This document shows, in pieces, positions 7,010-13,800 of a stretch of 64,000 bases of DNA. The DNA lies in the NCBI RefSeq assembly GCF_015352975.1, contig NZ_JACYIZ010000004.1, positions 248,001 through 312,000 on the forward strand. Direction: 5' to 3'. The stretch comes from Aestuariimicrobium ganziense (GTDB lineage: Bacteria > Actinomycetota > Actinomycetes > Propionibacteriales > Propionibacteriaceae). Position 1 is the first letter of the stretch. Each line of letters starts with the position of its first letter. The notes beneath the pieces were generated by a model. It was not told the DNA's origin and did no database searches. It saw only the letters and a list, made by a program, of their open reading frames with translations. The position numbers and the translations under genes were made by a program.

Positions 7010-7669
7010 CTACCCTCGCCCACTCCGCCGGTGCCCGGTCAGCCGGAACAGCCACCCCACCGCCCCGGGGGACACCCGCGCCAGCGGTGCGATCAGCGCC
7101 CACCGCCAAGGCGCGTGCGAGTCGCGGTTCGCACGGTGCCGCAGGCAGGTCGCCACGGCGTCGGCCACCTGCTCGGGCGTCATCGTCCCCACCAACGCCT
7201 CGACCTTGGGGACGCGTTCTGCCGCACCGGGCCATGGGACGACCGCCACCGGTGAGTTGACCTGGAACACCACGCCCGTGCCGCGCTCGAGCATCGGACC
7301 GAGCAGCCCGAGCGTGACCCAGAAGGCCGCCAGGTAGGGCAACGTCACCTGGGCCTGCGCCTCACCCGGTTCGGTCTCGTCGATGCTGACGAAGCGTCCA
7401 GAGCCCGCGTTGTTCACGACGACATCAGGTACGCCGACCTCGTCCAGGATCCGTCGGCAGACCGTAGCGACAGCCGACTCCGACGACAGGTCGACCGGCA
7501 TCGCCACCCCACCGATCTCGCGGGCCAGCACCTGCAGTCGGTCGGCCCGCCGGGCGAGCAGCACCACCCTCATGCCATCGGCCGACACTCGCCGGGCGAT
7601 CGCCTCGCCGATGCCGGACGAGGCCCCGGTCACCACGGCGATCGGCGGGCCCACGTGTGTCCACCTCAT
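7010..7669 (-). CDS. Short-chain dehydrogenase with internal deletion of the active site
   Basis: A Rossmann-fold SDR: TGASSGIG is the cofactor loop, NNAG is present, and a Ser in FQVNSPVAV sits at the usual active-site position. Directly after PWPGAA, where YxxxK should follow, the sequence jumps to ERVPKVEALVGTMTPEQVAD, a segment normally some 50 residues later. At 219 residues it is shorter than the usual 250-270. An in-frame deletion has removed the catalytic Tyr and Lys, so oxidoreductase activity is unlikely. The ATG is preceded by TAGGCT with a 6-nt gap, suggesting a leaderless message. It lies just downstream of the ABC transporter operon on the same strand. Confidence 0.8.
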   Translation of the reverse strand: MRWTHVGPPIAVVTGASSGIGEAIARRVSADGMRVVLLARRADRLQVLAREIGGVAMPVDLSSESAVATVCRRILDEVGVPDVVVNNAGSGRFVSIDETEPGEAQAQVTLPYLAAFWVTLGLLGPMLERGTGVVFQVNSPVAVVPWPGAAERVPKVEALVGTMTPEQVADAVATCLRHRANRDSHAPWRWALIAPLARVSPGAVGWLFRLTGHRRSGRG

Positions 7670-7675
7670 CGGACG

Positions 7676-7681
7676 AGCCTA
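7676..7681 (-). promoter_or_regulatory. -10 element TAGGCT for a leaderless SDR transcript
   Basis: TAGGCT ends 6 nt before the ATG at 7669, so transcription would begin at or near the start codon. No ribosome site fits in between. Confidence 0.5.
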
Positions 7682-7685
7682 CGGC

Positions 7686-8690
7686 TCAGCGCACCCGCTT
7701 GCCGTCGCGGAAGCGCCAGACCTCACCCAGCCGCACCCCGACCTGGTCGCCCTCGGCCGGCGGGGGACCGGTGACGAACGACACCAGTTCGACCTCACCC
7801 AGCGTCTTGACCTTGACCTCGGCGAAGTGGCCGTGCGGGGTCACCCGCACCACCTCGGCGTCCAGCGCACCGTCGGAGCTGGCAGGAACCACCGCCACCG
7901 CCTCGGGACGAATCGCCGACGTCAACCCCGCCTCGGGGGTCAGCCCGTGCGGCTCGAGTCGTCCTTCGACCTTGTTCAACGACCCCACGAAGGTCGCCAC
8001 GAACTCGGTCTGCGGGTCGGAGTACAACTCCTGTGGGCTCGAGACCTGCTCGATCCTGCCGTCGTTCATCACCGCGATCCGGTCGGCCATGGCCATCGCC
8101 TCGTCCTGGTCGTGGGTGACCATGACCGTGGTGATGCCCAGTCGCTGCTGGATCTCGCGGATGTCTTCGCGCACGCGCACCCGCAGCTTGGCGTCGAGGT
8201 TGCTCAGCGGCTCGTCCAGCAAGAGCACCGCAGGCTCCTGGACGAGCGCACGTGCCAGTGCGGTGCGCTGCTGCTCGCCACCCGAGATCCGGCCTGGGCG
8301 CGAGTCCTTGTGGTGGGTCAGGTTGACCAGTTCGAGCACCTTCGCGACCCGTTCGGCGATCTCGGCGCGAGGACGCTTCGCCAGCCTCAGCGGGAAGGCC
8401 ACGTTCTTGGTGACCGTCATGTGCGGCCACAGCGCGTAGTTCTGGAACACCATGGCCGAGGGGCGCTTCTCGGGCGGCAGCGAGGTGACGTCATGCCCGG
8501 CGACCACCACGCGGCCGCTCTCGGGCTCGAGGAACCCTGCGATCATCCGCAGCGTGGTCGTCTTGCCACACCCGGACGGCCCGAGCAGGCAGACCAACTC
8601 GCCGGTGGCCACGTCGAGGGAGAGGTTCTCGACGATCGTGCGTCCGCCGAGTTCCTTGTGCAGGCCCTCCAGTTGCAGTCCTGTGGTCAC
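7686..8690 (-). CDS. ABC transporter ATP-binding protein (PotA/FbpC type)
   Basis: A 334-residue ATPase of the spermidine/iron/sugar importer class. Walker A is GPSGCGKTT, the Q-loop is MVFQNYALWPHM, the signature is ISGGEQQRTALARAL, Walker B is VLLLDEP and the H-loop is VMVTHDQDEAM. A C-terminal TOBE region from about residue 240 is typical of PotA, FbpC and UgpC. The GTG start overlaps the TGA of the permease gene (GTGA). It is the last gene of a binding protein, permease, permease, ATPase operon and should energise import in the inner membrane. The substrate is not evident. Confidence 0.92.
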   Translation of the reverse strand: MTTGLQLEGLHKELGGRTIVENLSLDVATGELVCLLGPSGCGKTTTLRMIAGFLEPESGRVVVAGHDVTSLPPEKRPSAMVFQNYALWPHMTVTKNVAFPLRLAKRPRAEIAERVAKVLELVNLTHHKDSRPGRISGGEQQRTALARALVQEPAVLLLDEPLSNLDAKLRVRVREDIREIQQRLGITTVMVTHDQDEAMAMADRIAVMNDGRIEQVSSPQELYSDPQTEFVATFVGSLNKVEGRLEPHGLTPEAGLTSAIRPEAVAVVPASSDGALDAEVVRVTPHGHFAEVKVKTLGEVELVSFVTGPPPAEGDQVGVRLGEVWRFRDGKRVR

Positions 8691-9493
8691 TTGATCTGGA
8701 ACCCTTCTGCGAGTTGTCCGCCCATGATCTGCTTGCGCACCAGCAGCAGCAGGCCCGCCGAGGGCACCGAGAGCAGGATCGAGAACACCGCCGAGACCTG
8801 GCTGGGGTAGTTGAGCACCAGCGAGTACATCTGGGTCGGCATGGTCATGTAGTCGGGTGCGCCGACCAGGTAGGTGCCCTGCGCCTCGTCCCAGCTGGCG
8901 ATGAAGCTCATGATCGCCGCCACCAGGATCGCCGGCAGCGCCATCGGCAGCGTCACCGACCAGAACACCCGGAACGGTCCGGCGCCGGCATCACGCGCGG
9001 CCTCTTCCAGCGATCGCGGCACTGCCGAGAACGCGGCGGCCGGGATCCAGGTCATGAACACCACCGTGCCCAGCACGTGGACGATCAGCACGCCCAGCAC
9101 GGTCTGCATCAACTGCAGGGCGTAGAACAGGCTGGCCAGCGCCACGAACAGGCCCATCTTGGGGAACGCGTTCACCGCGAACAGCGCCACCAGCATGAAG
9201 CGTCGTCCGGGGAACTGGTAGCGGCTGAAGGCGTAGGCCGCCGGCAGGCAGATCGCCGCCGAGATCAGCACCGTCAGCGACGCGAAGGTCGCCGAGTTCT
9301 GAAGTGCCACGACCACCATCGGGTCGTCCACGACCACGCGCCACCAGCGCAGCGTGAAGCCGGTGGGCCACAGGTCGGGGTAGCGCCACTCGGCGGCGAA
9401 GGCCCGCGAGGCCAGCCAGACCAGCGGGCCGACGATGAACACCGCCAGCAGGAACATGAACAGCGAGATGAGCACCTTCACCAGAGTCCTCAT
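8687..9493 (-). CDS. ABC transporter permease (second)
   Basis: A 268-residue integral membrane protein with about six transmembrane helices. Its cytoplasmic EAA loop (LEEAARDAGAGPFRVFWSVT then LPMA) docks the ATPase. The start is the ATG at 9493, which overlaps the stop of the first permease (ATGA); the longer open frame would overlap that gene in another frame. It belongs to the PotC/FbpB-like MetI superfamily and forms the pore with the preceding permease. Confidence 0.9.
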   Translation of the reverse strand: MRTLVKVLISLFMFLLAVFIVGPLVWLASRAFAAEWRYPDLWPTGFTLRWWRVVVDDPMVVVALQNSATFASLTVLISAAICLPAAYAFSRYQFPGRRFMLVALFAVNAFPKMGLFVALASLFYALQLMQTVLGVLIVHVLGTVVFMTWIPAAAFSAVPRSLEEAARDAGAGPFRVFWSVTLPMALPAILVAAIMSFIASWDEAQGTYLVGAPDYMTMPTQMYSLVLNYPSQVSAVFSILLSVPSAGLLLLVRKQIMGGQLAEGFQIK

Positions 9494-10503
9494 GCGCCGC
9501 TCTCCTTGCTCGAGCGGAAGTTGGCCCACACGTAGGTCACCGCGATCAGCGAGGCAGCGACGAACACCACGACGGCCATCACGATCGACTGCTGGGGACG
9601 GTTGTAGGCGGTGAAGTAGTTGGCCATGTCGACGCCCAGCATGGTCGGGGCGGTCGGGCCGGTGAAGTAGGGCACCGTGAACGAGCCGATGATGCCGATC
9701 GCGGTGAAGGTCGCCGCGATCACGATCGGCACGAACGCCATCGGCAGGATCACCGAGAAGGTGGTGCGCACCAAGCCCGCACCGGAGTCGCGGGCGGCGT
9801 CGATCAGCGCGTCCGGCACGGCCTGTACGCCTGAGGCGCACATCAGCACCGCGAACGGCAGCGAGCACCAGACCTGGGCGATGATGATCGCTGTCACCGT
9901 GTAGCCGAAGGTCGGACCCTCGAGCCCGACCTGGGCGAACAGTGACCGCAGGAACCCATCGGGGGCGTAGAACATCAGCACGGCCCACGAGGCGATGACG
10001 ACCGGGATGAACATCGGCACCACCGACACCACGGTCAGCGCCTTCGCCGCCCAGCCCCCGGCCAGGCGCAGGTAGAGCGCGATGATCAACGCCAGGGCCA
10101 GCACCACGGTGGTCGACACCACGGTGACCAGCAGGGTCACCCGCAGGTCACGCTGGAAGCGCTCATTGGTGAGCACCTCGCGGTAGGCGCCCAACGTGCC
10201 CCACCACTCGGTCTTGACGTGCTGGTGCTGGGCGATCAGGGCCGTGGTGGAGTTCAGTCCACCGGTGTGGCCCAGTGAGTAGGCGATCGCCAGGACGATC
10301 GGGAAGCCGGTGAACGCCGCGATCAGCAGCAGCGGCGGGGAGGCCATCAGCAGGCCGCGCAGCGACCTCACGCGGGCGCGGTGGCGCACCCGTCGGGGGT
10401 TGGTCAGCGTGCCGGTGGCTGCCGCACTGGTCGGTGCGGCAGCCGGCGCGTCATCGTCGACCGCCCCCGCCACGGGTGCGCCCGCGTCGGGATCAGAACT
10501 CAT
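9490..10503 (-). CDS. ABC transporter permease (first)
   Basis: A 337-residue membrane protein with a roughly 45-residue Ala/Pro/Thr-rich cytoplasmic N-terminus, then about six helices beginning at LLMASPPLLLIAAF. The EAA loop is LIDAARDSGAGLVRTTFSVI followed by LPMAF. This is PotB-like, with a periplasmic loop between helices 1 and 2. Its ATG comes 4 bases after the binding-protein stop, and it overlaps the next permease by 4 nt, so the genes form one operon. Confidence 0.9.
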   Translation of the reverse strand: MSSDPDAGAPVAGAVDDDAPAAAPTSAAATGTLTNPRRVRHRARVRSLRGLLMASPPLLLIAAFTGFPIVLAIAYSLGHTGGLNSTTALIAQHQHVKTEWWGTLGAYREVLTNERFQRDLRVTLLVTVVSTTVVLALALIIALYLRLAGGWAAKALTVVSVVPMFIPVVIASWAVLMFYAPDGFLRSLFAQVGLEGPTFGYTVTAIIIAQVWCSLPFAVLMCASGVQAVPDALIDAARDSGAGLVRTTFSVILPMAFVPIVIAATFTAIGIIGSFTVPYFTGPTAPTMLGVDMANYFTAYNRPQQSIVMAVVVFVAASLIAVTYVWANFRSSKESGA

Positions 10504-10507
10504 CGGC

Positions 10508-11710
10508 TCAGTTGCCCGGAACCTTCTGGTCCCACTCGTTGTTCATGTCCTTGCCGACCTTGTCGAGGTAGCCCGGACGCAGCACGTCGGGGTGCGCCTC
10601 GCGGAAGATCTGCTGGGTCTCGGCCGGCAGCTTCTCGAGCGGGATCACCGGGAAGCCGGCGATCTGGTTGGCGATCAGGGTCTGCGCCTCGGCCGACAGC
10701 ACGAAGTCCACCAGCTTGATGGCGTGCTCCTTCTTGGCCGAGCCCTTGGGCACACCCAGGTAGGCCGCGCCACCGGTGAAGCTCGGGTTGCTGATCTGGG
10801 TGGCCTTGATGCGCTCGGGCACCAGACCGCTCTTCTGGCCGGAGATGAACTGGTCACTCCACACCGTGCACATGGCGATCTGCCCGCTGGAGAGCAGGTC
10901 GAGCACCTGCTTGTTGCCGTTGGGGTAGACGCCCTTCTGGTAGATCGAGGGGCCCAGCTCACGCAGCACACCGAAGCCCTTGTCCCAGCCCTTCATGGCT
11001 TCCTGGTCGTAGGTGGTGCGCAGCTTCTCGGCATCGGCCGGATCCATGTTCTGGTCGAGCACAGTGGTCACCCAGGCGCCACCGGAGCCGCCGGACTTCG
11101 GCGGGCAGTAGGTGAACTTGCCGGGGTTGGCCTTGATCCAGGCGAGCACCTCGTCCAGCGTGGTGGGCACCTCCTTGACGACCTCGGGGTCGTAGGCGAG
11201 CAGCACCGACGAGCCCCGGTAGGGCACGCCGCCGCCGTTGCCGGCCTTGACGACGTCCTCGGGGATGCCCTCGAGGTTGGGCACGTTCGAGACCGAGATC
11301 GGCTCCATGATCCCGGCCTCGGCCAGGGTCTGGACGAAGCCGGCGTCGACCAGGTCGATGCCCGCGTCCTGGTTCTGTGCCTGGGCGGCGGTGAGCTTGG
11401 CCTGGGTCTGGGCGTCACGCTCACCGTGCAGGTCGAGCTGCACCTTGACGGTGTAGCCCGGGTTGGCCTTGACGAACGCGGGGACGAGCGCCTTCTCCCA
11501 CAGCTCCTGCATGTTGGTGTCGCCGGAGAGGTGGACGGTCAGCGGGGCGCCGCCACCGGCGGACGATCCGGCCGAACCGGCCGAGCCGGAGGTGGTCGGG
11601 GCGGGGGCGTCAGTGGCGCCGATCTCGGTGGACTTGGTGGCGCAACCGGCGACGACGCCGGCAGTCGCGGCCGCGGCCAGCGAGAGGAATGAACGACGAG
11701 CGAGGGTCAT
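10508..11710 (-). CDS. ABC transporter substrate-binding lipoprotein (PotD/YnjB-like)
   Basis: A 400-residue extracellular binding protein. The N-terminus combines a twin-arginine-like RRSFL, a hydrophobic stretch and lipobox VVAGC, then a Ser/Gly/Ala linker and the two-lobed domain (LTVHLSGDTNMQELWEKALV). WIKANPGKFTYCPP followed by Gly-rich SGGSGGAW resembles YnjB- and iron/polyamine-type binding proteins. The ATG at 11710 has AGGAG 4-5 bases upstream, so the longer frame to 11944 is rejected. It is the first gene of the transporter operon. The ligand is unknown: polyamine, iron chelate, phosphonate or thiamine-like compounds are all possible. Confidence 0.88.
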   Translation of the reverse strand: MTLARRSFLSLAAAATAGVVAGCATKSTEIGATDAPAPTTSGSAGSAGSSAGGGAPLTVHLSGDTNMQELWEKALVPAFVKANPGYTVKVQLDLHGERDAQTQAKLTAAQAQNQDAGIDLVDAGFVQTLAEAGIMEPISVSNVPNLEGIPEDVVKAGNGGGVPYRGSSVLLAYDPEVVKEVPTTLDEVLAWIKANPGKFTYCPPKSGGSGGAWVTTVLDQNMDPADAEKLRTTYDQEAMKGWDKGFGVLRELGPSIYQKGVYPNGNKQVLDLLSSGQIAMCTVWSDQFISGQKSGLVPERIKATQISNPSFTGGAAYLGVPKGSAKKEHAIKLVDFVLSAEAQTLIANQIAGFPVIPLEKLPAETQQIFREAHPDVLRPGYLDKVGKDMNNEWDQKVPGN

Positions 11711-11770
11711 GGGGACTCCTTGTCGAAGGGGTGGTCGACTGCGAACGTAGCCGCAACCGGGTCTTGGCCA

Positions 11771-11811
11771 GTGAACACGAACCAGCACCGTGCCTACCAC
11801 AAGGTGAACAC
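11771..11811. promoter_or_regulatory. Direct repeat GTGAACAC upstream of the transporter operon
   Basis: GTGAACAC occurs at 11771-11778 and 11804-11811, 33 bp apart (about three helical turns), in the only long gap before the binding-protein gene. It could be an operator; no cognate regulator is adjacent. Confidence 0.3.
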
Positions 11812-11882
11812 TGCGTGATGCAAATGGGCCGCGTCGTTGCAGAACTGCATGACTGCCGTCACCCGCCAGGACCTCGGCTCGG

Positions 11883-13052
11883 TCAGCGGGCGGAGCGTCG
11901 TCCCAGCAACCAGCCCAACCCCAGCGAGACCACGGCGACGGCACCGGCGGCCCACCACCAGGTGGTGTCGTCGTCCGGCGCGGGTGTGGGCACTGGAGGA
12001 GCCGACGGCGGCGGGGTGGGGGTGGGCACCGGCGGCAGACCGCCGACGAAGCGGTTGACCTCGGTCAGGGTCGGGGCCAGCACCGCCTCGGAGTAGTTGC
12101 CGTGGATCGGGCGGGTGCGGTCGATCTCGTCGGCCATGGTCGAGTTCTGCACCATGATCTGGGCCATCGCCGGGCCGGCGTCGCAGACCATGTCGCCGGC
12201 GCGGCACACCGAGTAGGTGCGGGCATAGCTGTCGGGCGGGATCTCGGCGTGCTCGCGCAGCATCGCGGCCCGCACGGTGGCGGTGGCCATGCGTCCCTCG
12301 CTGAGCTCGATGGTGACCTTGATCAGGTTGCGGATGGCGTCGTTGCGGCTGGTCTGGTCACCCACCCGAGCCTGCTCGCGCAGCACGTAGAGGAAGGCGC
12401 CCAGGCCGGTGGCGTAGGCGTTCGCGTCGCCGGAGAGTTCACGGACCGACTGCCCGGGGTAGTGGCTGGGGTTGCCGACCAGGATCGAGGCCACCACGTT
12501 GAGCGGGTGGCCGGCGTTGAGCGCCAGCGCCCTGGTGATCACCTGGGCACCTTGGGAGAAGCCGGCCATGACCACCCGCTCGTGGGGGCAGCGGGCGTGC
12601 TCGCTGACCAGCAGGCTGGCCAGCGTCCGGCCACCCGAGATCGCCGAGTCGAAGTAGGTGGTCGAGGGCATCGGACGTTCGAAGATCAGTTGGTGCAGCG
12701 GCACTCGCGACAGGGTGTGCGGGTCGCCGGCGGGGTACTCGAGCCAGACCTGGCGCACCTCGCCCTGCTTCCACTCCTGGGCCAGCCCGTCACGCACCCG
12801 GGTGACGGTGGGGCCATAGGGTGCCCGCTCGCCCGACCCGCGCACCCCGATGAACAGGTAGTCCGAGCAGGGTTGCTCCTCAGCCTTGGACGAGGCCGTG
12901 GGCGCCTCCTGCCAGCCGGTCGGCTGGTCGGCGTGCGCTCGTCCGAGGGTGGCGGGGACGAGAGCCAGCCACCCCGCCAGCACCAACGCCGCCAGCACCC
13001 GGGGGGTCCCGGGGGCACGGCGGCGCCGCGTGGTTGTGGGGGTGGAGGTCAC
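11883..13052 (-). CDS. Secreted, membrane-anchored cutinase-family esterase
   Basis: A 389-residue alpha/beta hydrolase of the cutinase family. The signal peptide is at about residues 15-40 (basic RRRR, then VLAALVLAGWLALVPATLG). The mature domain starts near EEQPCSDYLFIGVRGSG, with the nucleophile elbow GFSQGAQV, the Asp region in CRAGDMVCDAG and a His in IHGNYSEAV. Disulfide-type Cys pairs match the fold. A Pro/Thr linker and a single C-terminal helix (WWWAAGAVAVVSLGLGWLLG) then basic residues anchor it outside the membrane. Likely substrates are lipid or polyester-like esters. The start at GTG 13052 is favoured because TACAGT lies 7 nt upstream (leaderless) and the signal peptide follows at once. 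Confidence 0.85.
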   Translation of the reverse strand: MTSTPTTTRRRRAPGTPRVLAALVLAGWLALVPATLGRAHADQPTGWQEAPTASSKAEEQPCSDYLFIGVRGSGERAPYGPTVTRVRDGLAQEWKQGEVRQVWLEYPAGDPHTLSRVPLHQLIFERPMPSTTYFDSAISGGRTLASLLVSEHARCPHERVVMAGFSQGAQVITRALALNAGHPLNVVASILVGNPSHYPGQSVRELSGDANAYATGLGAFLYVLREQARVGDQTSRNDAIRNLIKVTIELSEGRMATATVRAAMLREHAEIPPDSYARTYSVCRAGDMVCDAGPAMAQIMVQNSTMADEIDRTRPIHGNYSEAVLAPTLTEVNRFVGGLPPVPTPTPPPSAPPVPTPAPDDDTTWWWAAGAVAVVSLGLGWLLGRRSAR

Positions 13053-13059
13053 GTCGTCC

Positions 13060-13065
13060 ACTGTA
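13060..13065 (-). promoter_or_regulatory. -10 element TACAGT for a leaderless cutinase transcript
   Basis: TACAGT ends 7 nt before the GTG at 13052. This placement decides the start against the longer open frame that begins at 13157. Confidence 0.45.
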
Positions 13066-13126
13066 GGGCGCGGCAGAGCGGCGCCGACGACCGAACTCGC
13101 ATACAGGCCCCCCGCCATGGCCAGCG

Positions 13127-13205
13127 GCTGCTGAAATGTCGACGCCGGCTCGACCAACGCCCCTCTGGAGAGGGTTGGTCACGCATTTCACGACATTTCA
13201 GCAGC
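13127..13205. repeat. Long nested palindrome between the cutinase and PEBP genes
   Basis: Outer arms GCTGCTGAAATGTCG (13127-13141) and its exact complement (13191-13205) enclose an inner near-palindrome from GACCAAC to GTTGGTC (about 13152-13180) with a CCCTCT/AGAGGG core. The single-stranded form would fold into one long hairpin. It lies upstream of the cutinase promoter and downstream of the PEBP gene, so it may act as a terminator or be an extragenic repeat. Confidence 0.65.
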
Positions 13206-13264
13206 ACGTGGCCCCAACCACTCGCCGGCGCTCGCTGCCTCACCTCGAGCGGTGACCCAGAAGG

Positions 13265-13732
13265 TCAGCTCTCGGGCTGGGCGAAGGTCGCGGTGAACGA
13301 GGCCGAGTCGATCGCGTTGGCCAGGATCGTGAACCTCACCTGGGCCGAGGTGGCCTCGTCCGGCACACCCAGGGTCTCGGTGGGCAACGCGTAGACCGTG
13401 TGGATGTAGTGGTGCGCGGGTCCGGGTGGAGGGCACGCACCGCCGTACCCGACGTAGCCGTAGTCGTTGACCCACTCGCGGGCACCGTCGGGCAGCGGGC
13501 CGCCCTCGGGGATCGAGGTGGTCGAGGCGGGGATGTCGACCGCGACCCAGTGCCACCAGCCCGAACCGGTGGGGGCGTCAGGGTCGTAGACGGTGATGGC
13601 GAACGACCTGGTCTCGGCGGGGAAGTCCGACCAGGTCAGGTCGGGGACGATGTTCTCGCCACCGGAGTCGGGCTCGGTGTACTTCAGGGCGATCTCGGAG
13701 TTGGCCGGGATCGCGGTGCTCTCCAGCAACAT
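13265..13732 (-). CDS. YbhB/YbcL family (PEBP) protein
   Basis: A 155-residue phosphatidylethanolamine-binding-protein homologue. Diagnostic segments are the DPDAPTGSGWWHWVAVDIP box and the second conserved block YGGACPPPGPAHHYIHTVYA, which line the anion-binding pocket. There is no signal peptide, so it is cytoplasmic. GAGGAG precedes the ATG. Bacterial homologues have no settled function. It stands alone downstream of the helicase gene. Confidence 0.92.
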   Translation of the reverse strand: MLLESTAIPANSEIALKYTEPDSGGENIVPDLTWSDFPAETRSFAITVYDPDAPTGSGWWHWVAVDIPASTTSIPEGGPLPDGAREWVNDYGYVGYGGACPPPGPAHHYIHTVYALPTETLGVPDEATSAQVRFTILANAIDSASFTATFAQPES

Positions 13733-13800
13733 GTCAGCTCCTCTGCTTCGTCGCAGGCCAGTGTCTCGAGCCTAGTGCAGCCCGACCGCGGGGGACGGGC

